NCBI GenBank assembly: GCA_017468435.1
Contig: JAFUIP010000007.1
Span: 97,762 to 142,208, forward strand
Length of the DNA: 44,447 bases
Direction of reading: 5' to 3'
Source: Bacteroidales bacterium
Lineage (GTDB): Bacteria > Bacteroidota > Bacteroidia > Bacteroidales > UBA1402
Below the pieces are notes generated by a model, which saw only the letters and a list, made by a program, of their open reading frames with translations, did not search any database and was not told where the DNA came from. How positions within the stretch are numbered: position 1 is the first letter of the stretch; each line of letters starts with the position of its first letter. Shown here piece by piece: positions 9,313 through 17,609 of this stretch. The translations under genes and the position numbers were made by a program.

Positions 9313-10629
9313 TTATTTTTTTTCGAACAACATTCTGTTCAAATGGGCCTGCCAAACTTTTTTGTTGCTTCCTTCGTTGCCTCCGAATACTCGGATATAT
9401 TTTTCGTCGGTCACAATTTGCGCATTCACCAGACCTTCTTCGATGGCCTTCAACTGTACTTTCGATTCGGCCAATTTCCAGTTGATGCCGTGGTTTTCAG
9501 AAATATACAAATCATGATAACTTCCTTTTTCGTTCTTGCCGCCAATCAGGTAAAGGTCGCCGTCGTAGTAGAACATGCTGGCGCCTTGTAAAAGTAAATC
9601 GTTGCTGGCGGTGTTGGAGATTCTGGCCCAATACAAGCCGTCCATGGTGGACCAAGTGCTCTGTGCGTAGCTGCCGTCTTTTGTCAAACCGGTGGTGATA
9701 ACGATAAAATCGACATCGGTAACGGTGGTGCTTTGCACCGAGGCATACGCGCTCATGGGAAAATCTGCGGGGACTGCATCGCCCAAGGTCCAAGCGTTTT
9801 CGTAACGTGCAAAGTGAAGTTCTCCGTTTTCGTCTGCTATAATACCAATTAAGGCATTGTTGCTCAAGTGTTTGCGTCCTTTCAGTTCTCCGTGAAGAGC
9901 CTTTACTTTGTAGGCGCCGGCGGTTTTGTTCCAAGTGATGAAATCGGCCGTGGCAAACATTTCGCCCTCTTGATTAGCCATGTAGAAACTATCCTGGAAG
10001 GCACAAAGCGATTCAATAAGCAAGTCGCCGTTCAATCCTCCGGCCGCAGCTGCAGCTGACCATGTGAGACCATCATTCGATTGATAATGAGCCAGACTCT
10101 TGTCACTATTGGTATAGAAACAATGCAAATAATTGTCGATGACTAACAGTTTCTGTGTGCCTTCGTAAGCGGGATAAGTGGCATTCACCGGGTAAGATCT
10201 CATGGAGTCCGGATCTACCTGATGTCTGTTGACGTACACCTGATACGTCATTTTATGTTTGCCATTTTCGGAATGATTAATCAACTCGAAGGGGCCGCCG
10301 GAAGTCCAGTCGCGTCTTTCTTTGTCTTTCCATGCCTGTCCGTCGATGGTGATTTTGTCGTTGGAAGACAAGGTCTTGATGGTGGGAAACAAAGAATCTA
10401 CGTCCGAACCGAAAGGCAATGAGTCGGGATTGTAGATGCGATGTCCGAAATTGTCGATAAGAAACTTATAATCTTTGAGTTTCGGGAAGGAGTCGAATCC
10501 GAAGTGGCTCAACTCTGCAGGGTTATATTCTCCGTCGCTACTTTTGTTGCAGGCTGTGTAAAAGCAAAGCAAAATGCACGCAATCAATAAGATAGCGAAA
10601 CGTTTCGTTGTTGTAAGAAGATAATTCAT
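9313..10629 (-). CDS. DUF6242-type lipoprotein
   Basis: 438 residues. A lipoprotein signal ends in FYTACNKSS (lipobox TAC). After LSHFGFDSFPKLKDYKFLID comes a small N-terminal domain (to about residue 105, ending near DKITIDG). Then repeated propeller-like blades follow: LHCFYTNSDKSLAHYQSNDGLTW, FYMANQEGEMFATADFITW, STMDGLYWARI, LYLIGGKNEKGSYHDLYIS, YIRVFGGNEG. This layout fits DUF6242, a lipoprotein family of Bacteroidales with Kelch-like blades. Function is unknown. It is the first gene of the envelope operon, 7 bases before the DUF6089 gene. Confidence 0.75.
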   Translation of the reverse strand: MNYLLTTTKRFAILLIACILLCFYTACNKSSDGEYNPAELSHFGFDSFPKLKDYKFLIDNFGHRIYNPDSLPFGSDVDSLFPTIKTLSSNDKITIDGQAWKDKERRDWTSGGPFELINHSENGKHKMTYQVYVNRHQVDPDSMRSYPVNATYPAYEGTQKLLVIDNYLHCFYTNSDKSLAHYQSNDGLTWSAAAAAGGLNGDLLIESLCAFQDSFYMANQEGEMFATADFITWNKTAGAYKVKALHGELKGRKHLSNNALIGIIADENGELHFARYENAWTLGDAVPADFPMSAYASVQSTTVTDVDFIVITTGLTKDGSYAQSTWSTMDGLYWARISNTASNDLLLQGASMFYYDGDLYLIGGKNEKGSYHDLYISENHGINWKLAESKVQLKAIEEGLVNAQIVTDEKYIRVFGGNEGSNKKVWQAHLNRMLFEKK

Positions 10630-10676
10630 CTAAGGTTTGTTTTTGATGGTGTCTGTTTTTACTGCATATTAAGGCG

Positions 10677-10684
10677 CAAAGATA
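10677..10684 (-). promoter_or_regulatory. -7 promoter element for the envelope operon
   Basis: The minus strand reads TATCTTTGCGCC, an exact TAnnTTTG, about 48 bases before the DUF6242 start. No other -7 match is seen in the short gaps between the seven genes down to murI, so it may drive the whole run. The -33 half is not obvious. Confidence 0.5.
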
Positions 10685-10712
10685 GGATAAATTTTCTTTA
10701 TATTAGGTATGA

Positions 10713-11771
10713 TTAAGGCTTAAAAATATGCTGTATTTTGTGACCGCTGCAGGTTATTGTTTCTCGGCAGACGAAATGATGACTGTTTTCGGCGGAAATC
10801 TTTAGTTGCGGAGCTTGTACTCCGGGGCCAATTTCCCAAGGCGCGGTTTCAATGCGGATTTCGTCCCATAATCCTTTGTCGATGAGGCTTTGATGCAAAC
10901 GGCTTCCACCTTCTACCAGCAATCTTTGAATGCCTCTCCGATGCAATTCTTGCATGATGTCTTCCAGGTTGTTGCCTTGAATCCACTGGCAATTATCTTT
11001 TGCGCTATTTTGTTCTTTCTGCGTGAAAATCAATGTCTTGGCGCTTCCGTCCAGTAATGTTGCGTCCGAGGGAAGTTTTCCTTGGCTGTCGAGGACGATG
11101 CGAATGGGCTTTCTGCTTGAAGGCCAGTTTCTTACGGACAATGATGGATTGTCTAGAAGGGCGGTTCCGCTTCCCACCATGATGGCATCGCTTTCGTGAC
11201 GCAATTTATGTACCAAAAGACTGCTGAAATCATCCGAAATTTGCAGGGCCGGTGTTTGGGGGCTGTTTCTGATTGTATCTATCTTTCCATCAAGGCTTTG
11301 TGCCCATTTTAAGGTAATATACGGACGCTTCTTCTGGTGGAAGGTGATGAAGCTTCTGTTGAGTTGCAGGCAGGCTTCTTTCTCTACGCCGACAATTACC
11401 TCTATACCAGCATCTTGTAGTTTGCGAATTCCTCTTCCGCTTACTTCTGAAAATGGGTCTTCGCAGCCAATGACCACCCTCGGAATTTGCTTCTCGATGA
11501 TGAGGTCGGCGCAGGGCGGAGTCTTGCCGTAATGCGAGCAGGGCTCTAAACTAACGTAAAGTGTTGATTTCTTGAGTAATTCCTGATTCTTGACGCTGTG
11601 GATGGCATTGGGCTCTGCGTGTGGCTCGCCGGCCTTTCTGTGCCATCCTTCCCCGATGATTTTCCCCTCATGCACCACCACGGCTCCCACCATCGGATTG
11701 GGTGCGGCAGTGTCAATGGCGTTCAGTGCCAATTGGATGCATCTTCGCATAAAAATTTTGTCTTCTTCCAT
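10713..11771 (-). CDS. ribD: Bifunctional pyrimidine deaminase/reductase of riboflavin synthesis
   Basis: About 352 residues. The N-terminal deaminase domain has APNPMVGAVVV, the zinc ligand and Glu in GEPHAEPNAI, and the two zinc cysteines in SLEPCSHYGKTPPCADLI. The C-terminal NADPH-dependent reductase has ITLKWAQSLDGKI, DAIMVGSGTALLDNPSL and LLVEGGSRLHQSLI. It performs steps 2 and 3 of riboflavin synthesis in the cytoplasm. I start at the ATG giving MEEDKIFMRRC, which is where the family begins. A further in-frame ATG at 11793-11795 would add MPQNPFVK. Divergent from prmC with a gap of only about 50 bases, so the two promoters must overlap. Confidence 0.95.
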   Translation of the reverse strand: MEEDKIFMRRCIQLALNAIDTAAPNPMVGAVVVHEGKIIGEGWHRKAGEPHAEPNAIHSVKNQELLKKSTLYVSLEPCSHYGKTPPCADLIIEKQIPRVVIGCEDPFSEVSGRGIRKLQDAGIEVIVGVEKEACLQLNRSFITFHQKKRPYITLKWAQSLDGKIDTIRNSPQTPALQISDDFSSLLVHKLRHESDAIMVGSGTALLDNPSLSVRNWPSSRKPIRIVLDSQGKLPSDATLLDGSAKTLIFTQKEQNSAKDNCQWIQGNNLEDIMQELHRRGIQRLLVEGGSRLHQSLIDKGLWDEIRIETAPWEIGPGVQAPQLKISAENSHHFVCRETITCSGHKIQHIFKP

Positions 11772-11795
11772 CTTGACAAACGGGTTTTGAGGCAT

Positions 11796-11803
11796 TATAT
11801 TTG
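11796..11803 (+). promoter_or_regulatory. -7 promoter element for prmC-recX-comF
   Basis: TATATTTG matches TAnnTTTG exactly and ends 17 bases before the ATG at 11821, implying a leader of roughly 10-12 bases. A -33 TTTG at the right distance is not clear. Confidence 0.45.
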
Positions 11804-11820
11804 TGGTCTTGAATCAGTAT

Positions 11821-12657
11821 ATGAAACATATTTTATCACAGGCTCGGGATGCTTTGCAAAAGCGATACAGCGACAGGGAAATACGATTTCTTGTCAAGGA
11901 TTTGCTACATCATTTCTGCGGCTGTTCCGACCTCGATTTTTATACTGGCAAAGATATAAATATTTCATTAGAACAAAGGCAAGAAGTGAATAAGGCCCTG
12001 CGAATGCTCTCGGATGGAATGCCAATTCAGTATATCTTAGGCGAATGCGAGTTTTATGCACGTCGTTTTTTGACGCAGGCTCCGGTTTTGATTCCGCGTC
12101 CGGAAACGGAAGAACTTGTCGATTGGATTGTGAAGGAATATTCTGATAATCAGGGAAATTTATTGGATGTGGGAACGGGTAGCGGTTGTATTGCCGTGTC
12201 GTTGGCTGCGGAGACTTCCATGAAAGTGGAGGCTTGGGATATTCTGCCGGAGGCATTGGCGCTTTGTCGTCGGAATGCCGATTTGCATCAGGTGAATGTG
12301 GAAGTGAAATGTCAGGATTTGTTCAAGGCGCTTGGAAGTGTAGAAAGACGATACGAAGTGCTGGTGAGCAATCCGCCGTATATCTGCCAAAGTCAAGCTT
12401 CTAACATGCAGGAAAACGTGCTTTCCTACGAATCGCATCTGGCCCTTTTTGTTCCTGACGAAGACGCACTTAAATATTATAGGGCATTGGCTGAACTCGG
12501 CAAGGAATGTTTGAAAGAAGGCGGATGTATTTATATGGAAATCAACGAGTTGTTTGGTGATGCGACAGCCAATCTGTTTCGTGATGCCGGTTATAGGAAT
12601 GTGGAATTGCGCCGCGACCTCTCGTCGCGCGACAGAATGATAAAGGCCTGCCTATGA
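11821..12657 (+). CDS. prmC: Peptide chain release factor N(5)-glutamine methyltransferase
   Basis: 278 residues. It methylates the Gln of the GGQ motif in release factors RF1 and RF2. Visible: substrate-side motif GMPIQYILGECEFY, LIPRPETEELVDWI, the SAM-binding DVGTGSGCIAVSLA (motif I), and the catalytic NPPY in LVSNPPYICQ. The frame extends upstream to a GTG at 11803, but that overlaps the -7 element. The first ATG (MKHILSQARD) is the better start. Its stop overlaps the start of recX by four bases (ATGA). Confidence 0.95.
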   Translation: MKHILSQARDALQKRYSDREIRFLVKDLLHHFCGCSDLDFYTGKDINISLEQRQEVNKALRMLSDGMPIQYILGECEFYARRFLTQAPVLIPRPETEELVDWIVKEYSDNQGNLLDVGTGSGCIAVSLAAETSMKVEAWDILPEALALCRRNADLHQVNVEVKCQDLFKALGSVERRYEVLVSNPPYICQSQASNMQENVLSYESHLALFVPDEDALKYYRALAELGKECLKEGGCIYMEINELFGDATANLFRDAGYRNVELRRDLSSRDRMIKACL

Positions 12658-13115
12658 GTGCTTACAACGACGCGCTCCTTTGGGCGACTTCTTATTGTTC
12701 AAGGTCGGAACACTGCGCAGCAGATGTTTTGTCGAAGATAGATAAATACGAGCTGAATCCGTCTCAGGTGGAACAATTGCTCGCGTACCTGAAACAAGAA
12801 AAATATATAGACGAGAAGCGTTACGCCAGAGCTTATGCATTGGATCAGTTTCGCTTTGCCCAATGGGGAAGATTGAAAATAGCTCAGGCCTTGCGGATGA
12901 AGCATATACAAGATTCTGATATACAAGAAGCTTTGCAAGAAATTCCCCAAGATGAGTACTTGGACGTGTTGAAAAATCTTTTACTGAAAAAACAAAAACA
13001 GATGAGTGCAAAAACACCTTACGAATTGACCATGAAATTGCTCAGATTTGCGTATAGTCGCGGGTTTGAGCCAGAACACATACGACAATGCATTACCATC
13101 TCAGACGATTTTTAG
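12654..13115 (+). CDS. recX: Regulatory protein RecX
   Basis: 153 residues. RecX binds RecA filaments and limits recombinase activity. The three-helix repeats are visible: ALLWATSYCSRSEHCAADVLSKI, LLAYLKQEKYIDEKRYARAYALDQF, RFAQWGRLKIAQALRMKHI, then EALQEIPQDEYLDVLKNLLLKK and KLLRFAYSRGFEPEHIRQCI. It is in a run with prmC (4-base overlap) and comF (28-base overlap), not beside recA. Confidence 0.88.
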   Translation: MSAYNDALLWATSYCSRSEHCAADVLSKIDKYELNPSQVEQLLAYLKQEKYIDEKRYARAYALDQFRFAQWGRLKIAQALRMKHIQDSDIQEALQEIPQDEYLDVLKNLLLKKQKQMSAKTPYELTMKLLRFAYSRGFEPEHIRQCITISDDF

Positions 13116-13774
13116 ACCTTTGGTTTCCTTCTTTGTGCTTGGTTTGCGGGCGGCCTTTGTTGTTGTCGGAACAGCATATTTGCATGGCTTGTTGTCATCA
13201 GCTTCCATGGCTTTCGTTGCGTTCTTTTCGCGATAATGCGGCAAGCTTGCGTTTGGCCGGTCGTTTGCCTTTTGGAAAAGCGGTGGCCGCCTTCAAATAT
13301 CAGAAAGAATCCTCGGTGCAAGTTTTGTTCGAGGCCTTCAAGTATCACGGCAATAGTCACTTGGCCTTCTATTTGGGTGCTATGGCGGCGCATAGGTTAT
13401 TGCCTGCGGGTTTCTTCGAAGATATCGATTGTCTCTTGCCCTTGCCCTTGCATGCGGCCAAATTTCGTAAACGCGGCTATAATCAGGCAGAACGCATAGC
13501 GGCAGGAATGTCTTCGGTTACAGGGATTCCTGTGGAAAATAAGGCGCTTGTCCGGCAAAGGGCGAATGCGACCCAAACGAAGAAAAATCGATGGCAAAGA
13601 CAAGTGAATGTAGATGAGGCTTTTGCTTTGCGTGATGCCGCTCGCATAGAAGGAAAGAGAGTGCTTGTTGTAGATGATGTTCTCACCACGGGTGCGACCA
13701 TGGCGGCTTGCGGGCAATCGCTCTTGGCGGCTTCTCCGGCATCCTTGCATTTCTTTGCTTTGGGCTTGGCTTGA
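13088..13774 (+). CDS. ComF-family phosphoribosyltransferase-like protein
   Basis: 228 residues. The N-terminus has a zinc-ribbon-like set of cysteines (SLCLVCGRPLLLSEQHICMACC). The middle has FKYHGNSHLAFYLG and the family block CLLPLPLHAAKFRKRGYNQAE, then LVRQRANATQTKKNRWQRQVNV. The C-terminus has the PRPP-binding loop VLVVDDVLTTGATM. ComF helps take up DNA in competent bacteria; in others its role is uncertain. The start overlaps recX by 28 bases. Homology to the family is secure, the biological role is not. Confidence 0.9.
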   Translation: MHYHLRRFLDLWFPSLCLVCGRPLLLSEQHICMACCHQLPWLSLRSFRDNAASLRLAGRLPFGKAVAAFKYQKESSVQVLFEAFKYHGNSHLAFYLGAMAAHRLLPAGFFEDIDCLLPLPLHAAKFRKRGYNQAERIAAGMSSVTGIPVENKALVRQRANATQTKKNRWQRQVNVDEAFALRDAARIEGKRVLVVDDVLTTGATMAACGQSLLAASPASLHFFALGLA

Positions 13775-13775
13775 A

Positions 13776-13807
13776 TTTGTTTATTTCTGTGGCTTTTTTT
13801 ATTTTTG
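13776..13807 (+). promoter_or_regulatory. -33/-7 promoter of the pyrE operon
   Basis: TTTG at 13776-13779 and TATTTTTG at 13800-13807 are separated by 20 bases, a near-ideal Bacteroidota promoter. Transcription would start about 30 bases before pyrE. No other good promoter is visible in the tightly packed genes down to meaB. Confidence 0.65.
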
Positions 13808-13845
13808 CACCTCTTATAAAGAATAAAATTTAAAACTTAATCAAT

Positions 13846-14478
13846 ATGAAGACAGTAGAAAAGATGATAGCTGAAAAACTTCTGGCTATCAAGGCAGTAA
13901 AATTGCAGCCCGAAAATCCTTTTACCTGGGCAAGTGGTTGGAAATCTCCCATTTATTGTGACAACCGCAAGACTTTGGCCTATCCTCTGGTTCGTAATCT
14001 TATCAAGATTGAATTGGCTCGTCTGGTGCGCGAATTGTATCCCGAAGCCACTGCTATTGCTGGTGTGGCTACAGGAGCTATCGCTCAAGGCGCAATGGTG
14101 GCCGAAGAATTGTCTATGCCTTTTGCTTACGTTCGTCCAAAACCCAAGGATCATGGCATGGGAAATCAGATTGAAGGTGAATTGAAAGCCGGTGAAAAAG
14201 TGGTGGTTATCGAAGATCTTATTTCTACGGGTATGAGTAGCTTGAAGGCCGTGGATGCTTTGCGTCAGGCTGGTTGCGAAGTGCTGGGAATGGTGGCTAA
14301 TTTTACTTACGGCTTCCCCTTGGCTGAACAACAATTCAAAGAAGCTGGTGTTACTTTGACCACTTTGAGCAACTATAATGCCGTGCTCGAAACCGCTGTG
14401 GAGACCAATTACATTGCTGCTTCCGATCTTGAAACTTTGAAGGAATGGCGTAAGGATCCGGCCAATTGGGGTATTTGA
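13846..14478 (+). CDS. pyrE: Orotate phosphoribosyltransferase
   Basis: 210 residues, the usual length. It joins orotate to PRPP to give OMP in pyrimidine synthesis. Motifs: PFTWASGWKSPIYCDNRK near the N-terminus, AGVATGAIAQGAMVA, YVRPKPKDHGMGNQIEGEL (flexible loop with catalytic Lys) and the PRPP-binding VVVIEDLISTGMSSLKAV. First gene of a seven-gene run; the next gene starts one base after its stop. Confidence 0.97.
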   Translation: MKTVEKMIAEKLLAIKAVKLQPENPFTWASGWKSPIYCDNRKTLAYPLVRNLIKIELARLVRELYPEATAIAGVATGAIAQGAMVAEELSMPFAYVRPKPKDHGMGNQIEGELKAGEKVVVIEDLISTGMSSLKAVDALRQAGCEVLGMVANFTYGFPLAEQQFKEAGVTLTTLSNYNAVLETAVETNYIAASDLETLKEWRKDPANWGI

Positions 14479-14479
14479 T

Positions 14480-14896
14480 ATGAACGAATTTGTCAGTCCG
14501 GTAAAGATTGTTCCGCATCCGGCTCAAAATGTGTACGATAAGCTGGCGGATTGGAATAATTTGTCGCAGGTGGCGCCTTTGTTACCCTCCGACAAGGTGG
14601 AAGAATTTTCTTTCGATGCCGACTCTTGCCGTTTCAAGGTCAATGCCATGGGTGTGGGTCGCATTGCGCTGCGAATCATCGACAGAGAACCTTTCAAAAC
14701 CATCAAGATAGCTTCCGAGGAATCGCCGATTTCGTTTACGATGTGGATTCAAATCAAAGAAAAGGATTCAGAATCTTGTTACATTAAATTGACTTTGAGA
14801 GCAGATATCCCCTTCATGCTTAAAGGTATGGTTTCTAAGCCATTGCAAGAAGGTATGGAGAAAATTGCAGACGTTTTGTCGCGTTTGCCTTATTGA
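14480..14896 (+). CDS. SRPBCC-superfamily (START-like) protein
   Basis: 138 residues, no signal peptide. It opens with VSPVKIVPHPAQNVYDKLADWNNL, then KVEEFSFDADSCRFKVNAMG, RIALRIIDREPFKTIKIASE, and ends with a long amphipathic helix (MVSKPLQEGMEKIADVLSRLPY). That order, an N-terminal strand and helix, a curved sheet, then a C-terminal helix over the cavity, is the SRPBCC pattern of hydrophobic-ligand binding proteins. The ligand is unknown. It lies between pyrE and argH with almost no spacing, so it is co-transcribed with them, but that gives no clear functional hint. Confidence 0.75.
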   Translation: MNEFVSPVKIVPHPAQNVYDKLADWNNLSQVAPLLPSDKVEEFSFDADSCRFKVNAMGVGRIALRIIDREPFKTIKIASEESPISFTMWIQIKEKDSESCYIKLTLRADIPFMLKGMVSKPLQEGMEKIADVLSRLPY

Positions 14897-14899
14897 AGA

Positions 14900-16240
14900 A
14901 TGATGAATAAACTTTGGCAGAAAAATACAGTTGTCGATAAAGATATTGAACGTTTTACGGTGGGTCGTGATGCGGAAATGGATATGTATCTGGCTGAGTA
15001 CGATGTGCTTGGCTCTATGGCGCATATTACCATGCTCGAAAGTATCGGTCTGATCGAGAAAGATGAACTGCCCGTGCTGCTGGCCGAGTTGCGTGCCATA
15101 CATGCTCAGATTAAGGCAGGTGATTTTTGCATTGAGCCAGGCGTGGAAGATGTTCATTCTCAGGTAGAACTTCAGTTGACGCGCGCCCTGGGCGACATGG
15201 GCAAGAAAATTCACAGCGGCCGTTCGCGTAACGACCAGGTTCTTTTGGATTTGCGTCTGTTCATGCGAGCAAAAATAGAAGAAGTGGCTCAGTCGGTGAC
15301 GCATCTTTTTCAGGTGCTGAGCGAGCAGAGCGAGCGATATCGTCATGTCTTGATGCCGGGATATACGCATCTTCAGATTGCCATGCCTTCGTCTTTCGGT
15401 CTTTGGTTTGGTGCTTATGCAGAATCCTTGGTGGACGATATGCAGTTGCTGCAGTCGGTGTACAAGATTTGCAATCGTAACCCTTTGGGCTCGGCGGCCG
15501 GCTATGGTTCTTCTTTTCCCTTGAATCGTCAGATGACGACGGATTTGCTTGGCTTCGAAGGACTTAACTATAATGTGGTGTATGCGCAGATGGGCCGTGG
15601 AAAGATGGAGCGCTTGGCTTCGTTTGCCTTGGCTTCCATTGCCGGCACCTTGTCGAAACTTGCTTTCGATGCCTGTATGTTCAATTCGCAAAATTTCGAC
15701 TTTATTCGTCTTCCGGCGGAATTTACCACAGGCTCGAGTATCATGCCGCATAAAAAGAATCCGGATGTTTTTGAGTTGACGCGTGCCAAATGCAATAAGA
15801 TTCAAGCCATTCCGCAACAGATTTCGAGCATCATTCAGAATCTTCCTTTGGGATATTTCCGTGATTTGCAAATTATTAAGGAAGTCTTCTTGCCCGCTTT
15901 CGACGAATTGATTGACTGTCTGAAGATGACGGCCGCCATGATGTCGCAACTGAAGGTGAAGGAGAATATCCTCGACGACGAAAAGTATCTGTACCTGTTC
16001 AGCGTGGAAGAAGTGAACAAGCGCGTGCTGCAAGGTGTGCCTTTCCGTGAGGCGTATCGTCAGGTAGGTTTGGAAATCGAAGCCGGTGATTTCCAGACGG
16101 ATAAGATGGTTTCGCATACCCATGAAGGTAGCATCGGAAATCTCTGCAACGAGCAGATTCGTCAACGTATGCAGGAGATGAACGAAGGCTTTGGTTTTGA
16201 AAGAGTTAATAAAGCAATTACAAAATTATTAAAAGCATAA
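14900..16240 (+). CDS. argH: Argininosuccinate lyase
   Basis: 446 residues. It cleaves argininosuccinate to arginine and fumarate. Superfamily motifs are intact: EDVHSQVELQLTRALGDMGKKIHSGRSRNDQV, PGYTHLQIAMP with the catalytic His region, NPLGSAAGYGSSFP, and the mobile loop GSSIMPHKKNPDVFE with the catalytic Ser. Two ATG codons stand side by side at 14900 and 14903; either could start. No other arginine gene is in the window. It is only six bases before the next gene. Confidence 0.96.
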   Translation: MMNKLWQKNTVVDKDIERFTVGRDAEMDMYLAEYDVLGSMAHITMLESIGLIEKDELPVLLAELRAIHAQIKAGDFCIEPGVEDVHSQVELQLTRALGDMGKKIHSGRSRNDQVLLDLRLFMRAKIEEVAQSVTHLFQVLSEQSERYRHVLMPGYTHLQIAMPSSFGLWFGAYAESLVDDMQLLQSVYKICNRNPLGSAAGYGSSFPLNRQMTTDLLGFEGLNYNVVYAQMGRGKMERLASFALASIAGTLSKLAFDACMFNSQNFDFIRLPAEFTTGSSIMPHKKNPDVFELTRAKCNKIQAIPQQISSIIQNLPLGYFRDLQIIKEVFLPAFDELIDCLKMTAAMMSQLKVKENILDDEKYLYLFSVEEVNKRVLQGVPFREAYRQVGLEIEAGDFQTDKMVSHTHEGSIGNLCNEQIRQRMQEMNEGFGFERVNKAITKLLKA

Positions 16241-16246
16241 ACAGCT

Positions 16247-17107
16247 ATGAGAAAGATTGTTATCAGTTCTTTGGTGGCCATGATGGCTCTTACCATGAGT
16301 GCTCAAACGGATGTCAGCCTTTTCTGGCGCTCCGACAGTGTGCAAATCAGCGAAATTATCACGCCCGAAGGCGACCAGTACCGCAAAGTGGGTCACCATG
16401 GTCCTGCCATCGAGAATAATTACATGGGTTTGCGTATCTACTTCAACCACAGCGGTTCCATCGATGTGTATTCAAAACAGAAACCTCAATTGGAATTGGC
16501 TTCAGCGCTTTGGTATCCTACTGCAAAGATGCAGGCCGAAGGCTATGGCTGTGACGAATACAAGGTTGGCTCCACGGTTGGTTTGGGTGGCTACAATCTT
16601 TGGGATGGCAAGGAAGTGCTCAAACTGACGGCAACGGAAGGTCGCGAAGCTCGCGTCAAGAAAATCAAAAATGGTGCTGTGGCCGAGATGCTTGCCAAGG
16701 GTGTTCCTTATAAAAACAAAAAGGTGGACATTCTTATCCGTATCACCATGCGCGATGGTGAACGCGAAGCTATCGTGGAAGCATTTTGCAAGAAAGGTGG
16801 TAAGGTTCAGTTTGTTACGGGTGTAAACTTCCATCCCGGCAAAGAACTCTTTACCGACGAACAAGGTCATATTGCCACTTGGGGTCGTCATCCTGCCGAT
16901 GTGTCAAAGAATCCTATCAATATCGGTGGCGGTATGGTGTACAAGCCTGGTACTTTGGAACAGAAAAAGATTACCAAGAATGCCGTACTGCTTATCAGCA
17001 AGCCTTGTAAGCATTATAAGACGAAAATTGTGTCTGCCGGCGAACGTGAAGCCGATTTGAACAATGCAGAAAAATTCATTCAATACGTGAAAAACTTAAA
17101 GTATTAA
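16247..17107 (+). CDS. DUF4861-like secreted protein
   Basis: 286 residues with signal peptide MRKIVISSLVAMMALTMSAQ. The mature part contains HHGPAIENNYMGLRIYFN, GYGCDEYKVGSTVGLGGYNLWDG, RITMRDGEREAIVEAF and VTGVNFHPG, a pattern I associate with DUF4861, a beta-sandwich-like family of Bacteroidota. Family proteins often sit near carbohydrate-degradation genes. Here it lies between argH and folA, so context gives no support for that. Function unknown. Likely periplasmic because there is no lipobox Cys. Confidence 0.6.
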   Translation: MRKIVISSLVAMMALTMSAQTDVSLFWRSDSVQISEIITPEGDQYRKVGHHGPAIENNYMGLRIYFNHSGSIDVYSKQKPQLELASALWYPTAKMQAEGYGCDEYKVGSTVGLGGYNLWDGKEVLKLTATEGREARVKKIKNGAVAEMLAKGVPYKNKKVDILIRITMRDGEREAIVEAFCKKGGKVQFVTGVNFHPGKELFTDEQGHIATWGRHPADVSKNPINIGGGMVYKPGTLEQKKITKNAVLLISKPCKHYKTKIVSAGEREADLNNAEKFIQYVKNLKY

Positions 17108-17111
17108 TACT

Positions 17112-17591
17112 ATGGAAATTGCATCAATTGTAGCTGTTGCTAAGAACTATGCCATAGGCAAGAACAATGCGCTTCTCTGCCATTTGCCCCAAGATTTGAA
17201 ACATTTCAAGGAAATTACTTCGGGACATACGGTGATCATGGGAAGCAATACTTTCTATTCTTTGCCTAAAGGAGCTTTGCCAAACCGCAGAAACATAGTG
17301 CTTTATCCCGAAGAAAAAACTTTTCCGGGATGTGAGACCGTACATTCCTTCCCTGAGTTGATGGAGCTTTGCAAAGACGAAGACAAAATCTTCTTCATGG
17401 GCGGCGCTATGGTTTACCGTCAGGCAATGGAATATGTGAACACGCTGTATATCACGTGGATTCATCACGAATTCGAGGCTGATGTGTTCTTCCCTGAAAT
17501 TGATATGAATGTTTGGCAAGAGGTGGAACGTGAGGATCATTTGGACGCTGAGCCCTATGCTTTCTCTTATGTTCGCTATGTCAGGAAATAA
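17112..17591 (+). CDS. folA: Dihydrofolate reductase
   Basis: 159 residues, normal for bacterial DHFR. IASIVAVAKNYAIGKNNALLCHLPQDLKHFKEIT holds the Met20-type loop, with Asp in the place of the catalytic acid (LPQDLKHFK). HTVIMGSNTFYSLPKGALPNRRNIVL and the NADPH-binding FFMGGAMVYRQAM follow. It regenerates tetrahydrofolate for thymidylate and purine synthesis; the partner thyA is about 18 kb away. Compared with the more usual MGRxT motif it has MGSNT, a Ser in place of Arg next to the NADPH phosphate site. Confidence 0.95.
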   Translation: MEIASIVAVAKNYAIGKNNALLCHLPQDLKHFKEITSGHTVIMGSNTFYSLPKGALPNRRNIVLYPEEKTFPGCETVHSFPELMELCKDEDKIFFMGGAMVYRQAMEYVNTLYITWIHHEFEADVFFPEIDMNVWQEVEREDHLDAEPYAFSYVRYVRK

Positions 17592-17609
17592 GTTACGTGA
17601 GAAAATAAA

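Noticed and set aside
14768..16165. A 465-codon minus-strand frame opposite argH
   Set aside because: It is the complement of a well-conserved argH with all catalytic motifs. The composition (very His/Gln/Arg-rich) is typical of a shadow frame.
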